A stretch of DNA of 26,771 bases from a virus, in IMG/VR virus record IMGVR_UViG_3300002231_000810, positions 2,205 through 28,975 of that record. The stretch is one strand, 5' to 3'. The position numbers and the translations under genes are program-made. This document shows, piece after piece, positions 17,304 to 24,239 of the stretch (position 1 is its first letter; each line of letters opens with the position of its first letter). Below the pieces are notes generated by a model. The model was not told where the DNA came from, made no database searches, and saw nothing but the letters and a program-made list of their open reading frames with translations.

Positions 17304-18734
17304 ATGGCAACAATATATCAAGCAGGATATGTATTTAAAGATGACGGAACTGCTGTTAGTGGAGCAAGTGTACAGTTATTTCAAGCTGACACAACTACTA
17401 CAGTAGGAAGTGCAAGCACAACAGACTCGAATGGGTATTGGGCGTTAAGTACAACCACAGAACACGCATCTGGATATGATGTAAAAATAACTTCTGGTTC
17501 TTCTATTAGATATAGAAGAGGTAACGACAAGTTACAGATAGAAGAATTAGATATAAGAAATGATACAGGCAATACACAAGGTGGATTACTTGTAGCTAAT
17601 ACAACTAATAATGCTAGTAACAAAGTAGCAACCTTTGCTAATAGAAATACTACAAGAGCAGACGGAGATGAAATATACATTTCGTTTGAACTTAATGACG
17701 ATGGTGGAAACATACATGAGTTTGCTCGTATGACAGCGGAAGCAGTTGATGTTTCTAATGGCTCAGAAGATGGGCAGATTAGATTTGGCGTGTCAGTAGC
17801 AGGAACTATGACAGATGTTTTTACTATCAATGCTACTACAGCAGGAGTAACTGACATGACACTAGATGTATCTGGAGATATATCTTTAGATGCAGACGGA
17901 GCAGACATATTTTTTAAAGATGGTGGTACTACATTTGGATCAGCTACTAACAATAGTGGTAACTTAATAATCAAATCTGGTACTACAACAGCTCTTACTT
18001 TTACAGGATCTAGTGTAGCTATAGCAGGAGATTTAACTATAACAGGAGATGACTTAGTTATGGGAACTAACACAAGTGGTCATGTTCTTGTAGCTGACGG
18101 CACAAACTTTAACCCTGTAGCAATTAGTGGCGATATAACAATGGCTTCTAATGGAGCAGTTACTATAGCTGGTACTTCTGTAGAAACAGGAATGATAGCA
18201 GCAGATGCTATTACAGGAGCTAAGATAGCTGATGATGCAATAGGTAGTGAACATATAGCAGACGATGCTATCACATCTGCCTTAATAGCTGATGATGCAA
18301 TAACTTCTGCGTTAATAGCAGACGATGCTATCACAAGTGCTTTGATTGCAGACGATGCTATTACTACAGCATTGATAGCTGATGATGCTATTACATCTGC
18401 ATTGATAGCAGACGGAGCAGTTACTACTGCTTTGATAGGAGCAGATGCAGTAACCAATGCTAAGATTGCAGATGATGCAATTAATAGTGAACATTATACA
18501 GATGGCTCTATTGATACAGCGCACATTGCAGACGACCAAGTAACCCTAGCTAAGATGGCAGGGTTAGCAAGAGGTAAACTTATTGTAGGAGATGCAAGTG
18601 GCAACCCTTCAGCATTAGCAGTAGGTTCTGCTAATTATGTTTTAACAAGTGATGGTACTGATACAGCATGGGCAGCAGCAGCAGCAGGTGGTATATCAGC
18701 AGGAAAAGCATTAGCTTATTCAATAATATTTTAA
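17304..18734 (+). CDS. Tail fibre protein with tandem 10-residue repeats
   Basis: This 476-residue protein starts directly after the previous stop behind GGAGGAAG. Residues 1-80 look like a small Ig-like/carboxypeptidase-regulatory domain (VFKDDGTAVSGASVQLFQAD), probably the virion anchor. Residues about 85-290 are beta-rich with Asp/Gly/Thr turns (GDISLDADGADIFFKDGG). Residues about 293-418 are 10-residue repeats of the form IADDAITSAL, likely a trimeric beta-helix or stacked shaft. The last 58 residues (GKLIVGDASGNPSALAVGSA ... KALAYSIIF) form a tip of the kind seen in marine phage fibres. No chaperone protease domain or enzyme active site is visible. Receptor contact may be shared with the proteins encoded downstream. 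Confidence 0.75.
   Translation: MATIYQAGYVFKDDGTAVSGASVQLFQADTTTTVGSASTTDSNGYWALSTTTEHASGYDVKITSGSSIRYRRGNDKLQIEELDIRNDTGNTQGGLLVANTTNNASNKVATFANRNTTRADGDEIYISFELNDDGGNIHEFARMTAEAVDVSNGSEDGQIRFGVSVAGTMTDVFTINATTAGVTDMTLDVSGDISLDADGADIFFKDGGTTFGSATNNSGNLIIKSGTTTALTFTGSSVAIAGDLTITGDDLVMGTNTSGHVLVADGTNFNPVAISGDITMASNGAVTIAGTSVETGMIAADAITGAKIADDAIGSEHIADDAITSALIADDAITSALIADDAITSALIADDAITTALIADDAITSALIADGAVTTALIGADAVTNAKIADDAINSEHYTDGSIDTAHIADDQVTLAKMAGLARGKLIVGDASGNPSALAVGSANYVLTSDGTDTAWAAAAAGGISAGKALAYSIIF
18181..18558 (+). repeat. 30-bp in-frame tandem repeats of the fibre shaft
   Basis: About a dozen 30-base units encode variants of ADDAITSALI. The best-conserved run is 18250-18430, with units such as GCAGACGATGCTATCACA followed by a codon group for S-A-L-I. 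Neighbouring units differ mostly at synonymous third positions (GAC/GAT, GCA/GCT). Outer units diverge to IADDAIGSEH, IGADAVTNAK, IADDAINSEH and IADDQVTLAK. All units are direct, contiguous and in frame. Confidence 0.85.
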
Positions 18735-18746
18735 AGAGAGGACAAT

Positions 18747-19139
18747 ATGGCAAATCCAGATATAACAAGTGTAAGTTCAATATACTTTCAGAACGCAGGG
18801 TTTCAAGTACAATCTACTGCTGAAGCTATAATAACTGTAGCAGCAGATAAAGCAATAAAGATAAATTCAATATATGTTTGTAATACACAAGCGTCAGATG
18901 AAACTTTTACTATTGCTTTCACAGGTATAGGAACAAGTGGAGTAGGCACGACATTAGGAAGTAATGCTTTAGCTACACCAAACTTAACTACTTCTGTATC
19001 TATCCCAGCTAACACTACTGTTCAGATCATTGACAATCCAATCTATATGATGGAATCAGATGTGATGACAGCAGGTGGAGGAGCATCAAACAACGACTTA
19101 GAGATGTTTGTGTCATGGGAAATATTTGATGATGCGTAA
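18747..19139 (+). CDS. Small beta-structured tail/virion protein
   Basis: This 130-residue protein has GAGAGGA just before its ATG. It is Ala/Thr/Ile/Ser-rich with regular alternation of strands (AIITVAADKAIKINSIYVCN, then TFTIAFTGIG and TTVQIIDNPIYMM) and no charged clusters. The pattern x-I-x-I-N-S-I-Y-V-C-N-T is common in small virion proteins of marine phages. It lies between the fibre and the receptor-binding-like genes, so it could be a fibre connector or baseplate-like part. No enzyme motif is present. The function is inferred from position. Confidence 0.55.
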   Translation: MANPDITSVSSIYFQNAGFQVQSTAEAIITVAADKAIKINSIYVCNTQASDETFTIAFTGIGTSGVGTTLGSNALATPNLTTSVSIPANTTVQIIDNPIYMMESDVMTAGGGASNNDLEMFVSWEIFDDA

Positions 19140-19147
19140 GGAGTAAT

Positions 19148-20314
19148 ATGAATTACTTAGGAACACACCCATTAGAAGGAGCTACTCTTGTAGCATCTTC
19201 TGATGTAACAAGTAATACTTCTAGTATTACATTAACAGGTATTTTTGAATCTGAAACTATGTACTTTATTAACATCATGGATTTCAGACCTAAAAATAAC
19301 CAACGAAGTTTGCAATACAGATGGTTAGATGGTAGTGACAATGCTATATCTATAACTAACTACCATGAAGGCGGAAGGTATGGATATAGTGGTGGTGGTG
19401 GCAGTACAGGTGGAGTCTATGCAGCAAACAGAAGTGCTTATGTAAACTTAATAGGTGGAGTTGGAAATGCTAGTGACGAACATGGTAATGTTGAAATGTG
19501 GTGTGTACCTAACACTTCACAGGAAAAAATGGCATATCATAGTGGTTATTATCACACAGGCGATGACGAAGTTTATGTAAGTGTGTTTGGAGTTGGCAGC
19601 AGATTAAATACTTCTGCTACAGCAGCAGAAGGTATTGAGTTTGTATGTGATGCAAATACAGGTGGTCAGCAGATTAACAATGTATCTATACGAGTGTATA
19701 AATTAGCTGACAAAATTAATCCTTTAAGATCTTTAAAGCGAAGGCATACAGATAATTGGGTAGATTCTAATTACATTGGTGGAGCAATTAAAGGACAAGG
19801 TTGGGCAAAGGTAGCACAAATGACAGCATCAGATGGAGATTCTGCCTTAGATTTTACAGATGTTTTTACTAGTGACTACAAAAGATATGTAATTACAGGA
19901 ACAGATTGCAGACCTTCAACAGACCAAAAGAATTTAATATTTCAATACAGAGATGCTAGTGGACTAAACTCTGATGTTGATTATGTAAGTGCATTTTTTA
20001 GTTCTGATGCAAACTTGGCAAGTGGTTCAAGGAGTGGTCATGCAGATGACCAAACAGTTGGTTTAGTATTAAATAATGTAGGAACTAATGATCCCGAAGC
20101 AGGAAATTTTATTGCTTATCTTGACCCTATTACTTCTAACACACCAAAATTTATGAACTTTAGAAGTTTTTTTCAAATGCAAGATACAGTAACAAGATCA
20201 ATGATGGGGGCAGTAGCTTACAATGATGCAACTGTAATGACAGGAATTAAATGGTATTGGAGTAGTGGTAATTGGGAAAGTGGAACTATAAAAATATACG
20301 GAGTAAATGACTAA
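19148..20314 (+). CDS. Receptor-binding-like tail protein, two copies of one domain
   Basis: This 388-residue protein has AAGGAGTA before its ATG. It contains two related domains. Copy A covers residues about 5-195 (GIFESETMYFINIMDFRPKN ... INNVSIRVYKLAD). Copy B covers about 218-388 (DVFTSDYKRYVITGTDCRPS ... GTIKIYGVND). They share the sequence of a beta start, F-x-S/E-x-x-x-Y-x-I/N, an Arg-containing strand (LQYRWLDGS / LIFQYRDASG), and an ending of the form (T/S)IKIYG or SIRVYK. Copy A carries a Gly/Ser/Tyr insertion (YGYSGGGGSTGG). The domain resembles jelly-roll tips of marine phage fibres ending in GTIKIYG. Its last base is the first base of the next gene, so the two are coupled. Cell-surface binding is inferred. 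Confidence 0.6.
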   Translation: MNYLGTHPLEGATLVASSDVTSNTSSITLTGIFESETMYFINIMDFRPKNNQRSLQYRWLDGSDNAISITNYHEGGRYGYSGGGGSTGGVYAANRSAYVNLIGGVGNASDEHGNVEMWCVPNTSQEKMAYHSGYYHTGDDEVYVSVFGVGSRLNTSATAAEGIEFVCDANTGGQQINNVSIRVYKLADKINPLRSLKRRHTDNWVDSNYIGGAIKGQGWAKVAQMTASDGDSALDFTDVFTSDYKRYVITGTDCRPSTDQKNLIFQYRDASGLNSDVDYVSAFFSSDANLASGSRSGHADDQTVGLVLNNVGTNDPEAGNFIAYLDPITSNTPKFMNFRSFFQMQDTVTRSMMGAVAYNDATVMTGIKWYWSSGNWESGTIKIYGVND

Positions 20315-20880
20315 TGAAATATTATGGCAAAAGTAATGCAGCTAATCCTGTATTAATAGCAAAGGCAGAACTTACAGGAGATGTTGCAAATGTTACATTT
20401 GATGGAGTTTTTAATGGAGAAACTACACACTATAAACTTATAATAGTTGGGTTGCAGGTAGATGATGCAGATACAACTGTTCATTTTAGAAGAAGATCGG
20501 GTGGTTCTACCTTAGCTGATCCAAACAACATGAAATTTGCAGGGTATAAAGGAAATCTTGAAAGTGGAGAAACAACTTTTGTTGAATCAAATGGTTCGGC
20601 AGATTACAATATGTTAGATGTAAATCATATTGGAACAAATGTTACACGACAGGCACTTCATGGTGTTTATGATATTTTTCCAACAGTAGAACATATAACT
20701 ACTGATTTTTATCAAAGTGTTCAAGTAAATGCAGGGGTGTGGTATGATGACGCAGATGATGCGTGGATGCTAGATAGAATAGGTGGAGTATTAACAGGAG
20801 CAGGGTATGACGGAATTATATTAACTCCTAATGATGGTAATATTTCAGCAGGAAAATTTTATATATATGCAATGGTATAA
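20314..20880 (+). CDS. Receptor-binding-like tail protein, single-domain paralogue
   Basis: This 188-residue protein begins at the stop of the previous gene (TAATG) and is one copy of the same domain. It opens with LIAKAELTGDVANVTFDGVF, continues with NGETTHYKLIIVGLQVDDAD, then VHFRRRSGGS, and ends with GKFYIYAMV in place of GTIKIYGVND. It looks like a product of duplication and divergence from the neighbouring two-domain protein. It has no signal peptide or membrane segment. The likely role is a second adhesin or a capping tip. Whether the two proteins form a complex is not shown by sequence. Confidence 0.6.
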   Translation: MKYYGKSNAANPVLIAKAELTGDVANVTFDGVFNGETTHYKLIIVGLQVDDADTTVHFRRRSGGSTLADPNNMKFAGYKGNLESGETTFVESNGSADYNMLDVNHIGTNVTRQALHGVYDIFPTVEHITTDFYQSVQVNAGVWYDDADDAWMLDRIGGVLTGAGYDGIILTPNDGNISAGKFYIYAMV

Positions 20881-20890
20881 GGAGTAAATT

Positions 20891-21217
20891 ATGGCAACAA
20901 AAGAAGAACATGTAACACAGCTTAAATCAGATAATGCAGAGCTTTATAAGAATGTTAATGGTGTAAGAATAAAACTAAGTGACTCAGAGTATGATGCTCA
21001 GATAGATGAGTGGGCAACTAATGCAGCAGCACAAGATGCTAGAGATACAATAGTAAGTGATGGTGGTAGCCATGCTGACTATAAAGAGATCAGAAAATCT
21101 GAATACATAAAAGCTGTAGGGGATATACCAGATCAGTTAGATTATATTTACCACAATGGTCTTGATGCTTGGAAGGCAGAGATCAAAAAGGTAAAAGACA
21201 AATACACTAAGCCTTAA
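20891..21217 (+). CDS. Probable tail fibre assembly chaperone-like protein
   Basis: This 108-residue protein lies 10 bases after the receptor-binding gene, with AAGGAGT upstream. The N-terminal half has the small beta start VNGVRIKLSDSEYDAQIDEW. The C-terminal half reads YIKAVGDIPDQLDYIYHNGL and ends AEIKKVKDKYTKP. The pattern Y-x-x-x-G-D-x-x-D-Q-L-D-x-x-Y-x-x-G ... I-x-x-V-K-x-K-Y-P is widespread at the end of small phage tail-region proteins, including putative fibre chaperones. The gene placement directly after fibres agrees. The exact function in this phage is inferred. Confidence 0.6.
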   Translation: MATKEEHVTQLKSDNAELYKNVNGVRIKLSDSEYDAQIDEWATNAAAQDARDTIVSDGGSHADYKEIRKSEYIKAVGDIPDQLDYIYHNGLDAWKAEIKKVKDKYTKP

Positions 21218-21235
21218 TTCTAAGGAGGTTTCGCT

Positions 21236-21421
21236 ATGAAGCCGAAGAAAGAAATCACAGAAGAAGATCTGGAATTATTAGAACGGCACATCAACTCTAT
21301 TAAGTTGCAGTTGATTGATGCCAAAAATCAATTCAGTAAATCACTATTCAAAATTCGTGGTACAATAGTAATACTAACTATTGTACTTGCAATTATTTCA
21401 ATAATAGGGTATATAATATGA
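21236..21421 (+). CDS. Tail-anchored 61-residue membrane protein, XhlA/holin-like
   Basis: A very strong ribosome site (TAAGGAGG) precedes ATG 21236. Residues 1-40 are charged and helical (EEDLELLERHINSIKLQLID, a coiled-coil candidate). Residues about 44-61 are wholly hydrophobic (TIVILTIVLAIISIIGYII), leaving no tail outside the membrane. This shape, a soluble helix then a C-terminal anchor, is that of XhlA-type haemolysin/holin accessory proteins. The stop overlaps the next ATG (ATGA), so the two genes are coupled. The lysis role is inferred from topology and from neighbouring small membrane proteins. Confidence 0.6.
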   Translation: MKPKKEITEEDLELLERHINSIKLQLIDAKNQFSKSLFKIRGTIVILTIVLAIISIIGYII

Positions 21422-22722
21422 ACATGAGAATAAAATTTAAAAGACCTAATATAAAAAAAATCTTAAAAGGTATTGGGAAATCTATCTTAAATACTTTTAC
21501 AATGGTTACTATCATTGGTGGTGGTACATTAGCATTTGCTAGTTATATAAATCCCACGCCATACATAGCTGAATACTATCCTCAACTACAAGTAGGATAC
21601 TATACACTTGAATCTCTTTATAAAGATGTGCAATGGTGGCAATCATTGCAATACTATAACTATGGTATATCAAGTGGATTAATTGCATTAGGGTTAGTTA
21701 TACATATAAGAAGTATAGGTAAATTAATCCGTGCAATCAAAGCTAGTCCAAGAGCTATATTAAATGCGCCTGTAAAAACATACAGAAAGTTAAGAGCAGG
21801 AAGGGATTGGTTATTTGACAAAGTAGAATACCTTAACAGCGAAAGTAAGAAGTGGAGAACAGCATTCAACATAGCTAAATCTCCTTACACATTACTTCGT
21901 GCTATGGGATTCAGTCCCCAGATGGCATTAGGTTTATTGACAGTAGGTGGTTCTGTTGGTGGTGGTGTAGTTGTAAACGAAACTATACTAGCAGAAAGAA
22001 ACTTTACTAATGGAGATGCTGGAATATATGCAGCTCCTAACAATATACCTTCAGAAACTCTTGAGTCAGCTATGATGTTTAGAAAAGAAAACAAAGAAGA
22101 CAATACGCTTAGAATTGTATTAGCATCAACACCTGTAAGTGAGATAGGGATTTATGATGTCACAATAGGTACAGCATACACCTCGTCTACTTTACCTAGT
22201 GGTAAAACTGAAGCAGTATTAGTAGAGGGAACAGATGTGTCTGGTGGCACAGCTACTAGAATCCACATAGGAGAATTAACCATAGAAAAATCACGCTGTA
22301 AGAGCATGGATTTTTCTGATATAAATGCACACACAATAAATGTTATTGGTAATGCAAGTGATGGACAGTCTATATCTCAGACAGCAGGTACATCCAGAAT
22401 GAGAGCAATAGGTGGTGGACATCATCAAGCATCTGCTATGATCACTAGAGGTGGTACATACGACAGAATTTGGCTTGATGCTCCTAACTCTGGTGTCAAT
22501 GGAAAGGTAGATAAACTTATACTGTCTAACTTATGGACTAAGGGGGGCAGTTGCACTTTTCGGCAAATGGACATTGGGACATTGAATATAAAATTAAATG
22601 AAGTAGGACAGGGAAATGGCTTTGACTCTAAAGAATTTACTATAGCTACAACTGTGACAGCACAGGTATGGAACGTGACAGGAAACGTAGAAGTCAGCAT
22701 AGCCGAGCCAACTACACAATAA
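21418..22722 (+). CDS. Unknown 434-residue membrane protein with C-terminal beta domain
   Basis: This gene is coupled to the preceding membrane gene by ATGA. A basic N terminus (residues 1-20) leads into hydrophobic segments at about 24-43, 81-97 and, Gly-rich, 166-186 (ALGLLTVGGSVGGGVVV). Residues 97-150 between them are Arg/Lys-rich and probably cytoplasmic. Residues about 200-434 form a beta-rich domain with repeated strand-turn units (TRIHIGELTIEKSRCKSMDF, then DKLILSNLWTKGG and MDIGTLNIKLNEVGQGNGFD) that could be a right-handed beta-helix. No lysozyme, amidase or protease motif is seen. Such a large membrane-anchored beta-domain protein in a lysis-like position has no role I can name. 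Options are a lysis effector, a superinfection factor, or a virion protein contacting the membrane. Confidence 0.6.
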   Translation: MNMRIKFKRPNIKKILKGIGKSILNTFTMVTIIGGGTLAFASYINPTPYIAEYYPQLQVGYYTLESLYKDVQWWQSLQYYNYGISSGLIALGLVIHIRSIGKLIRAIKASPRAILNAPVKTYRKLRAGRDWLFDKVEYLNSESKKWRTAFNIAKSPYTLLRAMGFSPQMALGLLTVGGSVGGGVVVNETILAERNFTNGDAGIYAAPNNIPSETLESAMMFRKENKEDNTLRIVLASTPVSEIGIYDVTIGTAYTSSTLPSGKTEAVLVEGTDVSGGTATRIHIGELTIEKSRCKSMDFSDINAHTINVIGNASDGQSISQTAGTSRMRAIGGGHHQASAMITRGGTYDRIWLDAPNSGVNGKVDKLILSNLWTKGGSCTFRQMDIGTLNIKLNEVGQGNGFDSKEFTIATTVTAQVWNVTGNVEVSIAEPTTQ

Positions 22723-22730
22723 AAATTAAT

Positions 22731-22793
22731 GGGAGAGGGTTTTAGTTCCTATGATAATAGTTGATAGCAACACCTAACTTTTTTACCTCTCCC
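22731..22793 (+). other. Long-range stem-loop in the gap after the 434-residue gene
   Basis: GGGAGAGG (22731-22738) is the exact reverse complement of CCTCTCCC (22786-22793), with 47 bases between. Within that loop TTAG (22742-22745) can pair with CTAA (22774-22777). No T-run follows the outer stem, so it is not a typical intrinsic terminator. The structure fills the only sizeable gap (22723-22810) in this part of the late operon. It could affect RNA stability or ribosome access to the TTG-started gene downstream. Confidence 0.45.
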
Positions 22794-22810
22794 TAAAAGA
22801 TGGAGGACAT

Positions 22811-22966
22811 TTGAAAAAGAAATTAAAGATAGCATTAAGCACTATCATACTTACTACTACAGTAAGTTATCTCGTACAGTATTGGTTCAAGCATTCTGGC
22901 TTGGAAGATAAAACACTCAACAAACTAGATGATGTTAAAGATATATTCAATGGAGGTAAGAAATGA
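22811..22966 (+). CDS. 51-residue membrane-anchored protein, TTG start
   Basis: The frame has no ATG or GTG but begins with TTG at 22811, four bases after a good ribosome site (GATGGAGG). It ends at TGA 22964-22966, overlapping the next ATG by four bases. The product has KKKLK, then a hydrophobic stretch (about residues 6-25, IALSTIILTTTVSYLVQYWF), then a charged helix (LEDKTLNKLDDVKDIF). This fits a single-pass inner membrane protein with a short charged tail, as in small spanin-like or antiholin proteins. The ribosome site and the ATGA overlap make coding likely. The function is inference. Confidence 0.6.
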   Translation: MKKKLKIALSTIILTTTVSYLVQYWFKHSGLEDKTLNKLDDVKDIFNGGKK

Positions 22967-23121
22967 ATTGGATTGCAAAAATACGCCCTCAAATTTTAGT
23001 AGCAATAATTATACTTGGAGTTATAGCAGTATATGCTTTGAAAGTAGGATATGTAGAAGTAGCAACAGCTACTATAGGTGGACTGATTGCACTAGGCATG
23101 AAGGTCTTGGAGGCAGATTAA
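22963..23121 (+). CDS. Probable holin, 52 residues, two membrane segments
   Basis: The gene starts within an ATGA overlap, with GGAGG seven bases upstream, and ends one base into the next ATG (TAATG). It has a short basic N terminus (MNWIAKIRPQ), a first hydrophobic segment (ILVAIIILGVIAVYAL, residues 11-26), a tight turn KVGYVE and a second hydrophobic segment (VATATIGGLIALGMKVL, residues 33-49). It then ends EAD. A two-pass hairpin of this size next to other small membrane proteins is the usual look of a class II-type phage holin, which permeabilises the inner membrane at the end of infection. The assignment is by topology and context. Confidence 0.65.
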   Translation: MNWIAKIRPQILVAIIILGVIAVYALKVGYVEVATATIGGLIALGMKVLEAD

Positions 23122-23477
23122 TGTTTACTTATGATTGCGAAGTAACTCGTGTGGTAGATGGAGATACTTGTGATGTTACTATTGATCTTGGGTTTAAGAT
23201 AATGCACAAGGCACGAGTAAGGCTACATGGTATCAATGCGCCAGAGTCTAGGACTAGGGATAAAGAAGAAAAATACAGAGGACTACAGGCTAAAGCTAGG
23301 TTTAAAGAACTTATAAGAGAAAGAGAAACTAGATTAATCAGCCATGACAAAGGTAAGTATGGCAGAGTATTAGGAGAGATATTAATTAAATCCACACACA
23401 ATGACAAGTGGGATAGTGTTAATAAAATTTTAGTTCACGAAGGTCATGCAGTAGAATACTATGGAGGTAAGAGATGA
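23121..23477 (+). CDS. Staphylococcal nuclease-like (TNase/SNase) protein
   Basis: This 118-residue protein begins at ATG 23121 in a TAATG junction. An in-frame ATG at 22929 would add residues read across the holin gene in the wrong frame and is rejected. It shows the SNase landmarks: VTRVVDGDTCDV (D15 equivalent to Asp21), ARVRLHGINAPES (R34 equivalent to Arg35, E42 to Glu43) and HDKGKYGRVLGEI (R82 equivalent to Arg87). The usual Asp40 calcium ligand is Asn39 here, a change I recall in other phage members. There is no signal peptide, so it should act in the cytoplasm on host or phage DNA/RNA. The late position next to a holin suggests degradation of host DNA or action around lysis. Activity is likely but not certain. 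Confidence 0.85.
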   Translation: MFTYDCEVTRVVDGDTCDVTIDLGFKIMHKARVRLHGINAPESRTRDKEEKYRGLQAKARFKELIRERETRLISHDKGKYGRVLGEILIKSTHNDKWDSVNKILVHEGHAVEYYGGKR

Positions 23478-23656
23478 AGAATCTCATGCAAGCATATAAC
23501 TTAGTAAAGCAGTATGGTCATGTTATCGGAGAGGTAATTAAACTTCTGGAGATTGTAGAGGAAAGTGGGAAGGATAAGAAGTTAACTACTAAAGAACGGA
23601 GCATGATTATGAAACAGCTTTGGCAAATAGTTTATGCTATCAAAGGAAAAATTTAA
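23474..23656 (+). CDS. 60-residue helical protein, end of late operon
   Basis: The gene starts at ATG 23474 (ATGA overlap with the nuclease stop), with GGAGG upstream inside the nuclease gene. The product is almost entirely predicted amphipathic helix (YNLVKQYGHVIGEVIKLLEI, then TTKERSMIMKQLWQIVYAIKG) with no membrane segment. I do not recognise it. Coupling to the nuclease could make it a partner or inhibitor. That is speculation from position. Confidence 0.55.
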   Translation: MKNLMQAYNLVKQYGHVIGEVIKLLEIVEESGKDKKLTTKERSMIMKQLWQIVYAIKGKI

Positions 23657-23750
23657 TTAAGAATAACAATTTTTATTTCTCTTACTATGTATGCTACCCA
23701 TATTAACAAGCATACAAATAAGAATATTTTAACATCTAAATTTTCCTGCA
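23657..23750. terminator. Hairpin-rich gap between convergent operons, possible terminators
   Basis: The late plus-strand genes and the minus-strand replication genes meet here. TGTATGC (23688-23694) pairs with GCATACA (23710-23716) across a 15-base loop, with CTTA/TAAG able to extend the stem after a small internal loop. A second stem joins GAATATTTT (23722-23730) to AAAATATTC (23754-23762), which includes the last codons of the minus-strand gene. Both stems are AT-rich and neither has a clean U-run. A bidirectional terminator is plausible from position, not proven by structure. No gene is visible here. Confidence 0.35.
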
Positions 23751-24239
23751 TTAAAAATATTCCTTAAGATAATCTGGTAATTGATTTATAATGTTAGATA
23801 TATCTACCCTATTCTCGCTTTCTTTTAGGCAATAGTCACACTTAACTACTGTTCGGAAGGTAATCGTACCATGACAACTTTTAGTAGCGCCTTTGATGCA
23901 GTATGTGTAATCGTAGTTACTCCGTAAAAACTTTTCTTGGTCACACCATTTGTCTAATTTGTTTTCGTACATAGGAGAAAAGTCTTTGTAGTCAGTTAGC
24001 AATCTCTCTCCTTCTATGTTTAATTCTTTCTGCCTGTTTCTTAACCATCTTAGTTTCTCAAAAAATATTTTAGATTCGTCTTGATGTTCCTGTAATACCT
24101 GTGATACTTCCGACATTTTATGCTGGTCAACCTCGTCATCTATTTCTAAAAGTACCTTAGTACCTTCGTACTTAATGACCACACCCAAATCTTCCATGAC
24201 CATTACTGCCTGCCCTACTATTTTAAATATCTCATTCAT
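23751..24239 (-). CDS. Hypothetical protein with C-terminal Cys cluster
   Basis: This 162-residue protein is last in the minus-strand operon and overlaps the resolvase gene by four bases. Residues 1-85 are mostly helical and charged. The C-terminal part has Cys at about 99, 114, 122, 134 and 137. C114-x7-C122 and C134-x2-C137 (CHGTITFRTVVKCDYCLKE) could form a zinc ribbon. No enzyme motif is recognised. In an operon with primase, helicase and resolvase genes, a nucleic-acid-binding accessory role is reasonable but unproven. Confidence 0.6.
   Translation of the reverse strand: MNEIFKIVGQAVMVMEDLGVVIKYEGTKVLLEIDDEVDQHKMSEVSQVLQEHQDESKIFFEKLRWLRNRQKELNIEGERLLTDYKDFSPMYENKLDKWCDQEKFLRSNYDYTYCIKGATKSCHGTITFRTVVKCDYCLKESENRVDISNIINQLPDYLKEYF

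Noticed and set aside
17381-18073. A 230-codon open frame on the minus strand under the tail fibre gene
   Set aside because: It is antisense to a well-supported fibre gene, has no ribosome site or partner genes, and its Ser/Val/Ala composition is what the complement of Thr/Ala/Asp-rich repeats produces. Shorter minus-strand frames under 5086-9558, such as 6843-7325, were rejected for the same reason.
18181-18558. Regular 30-bp repeats considered as a CRISPR-like array
   Set aside because: The units are contiguous with no unique spacers, stay in one reading frame, and encode a periodic protein.
22929-23120. An upstream in-frame ATG for the SNase gene giving 64 extra residues
   Set aside because: The extra sequence is the holin-like gene read in another frame (many Ser/Tyr/Cys/Arg). 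The ATG at 23121 joins the upstream stop as TAATG and begins exactly at the family's conserved start.
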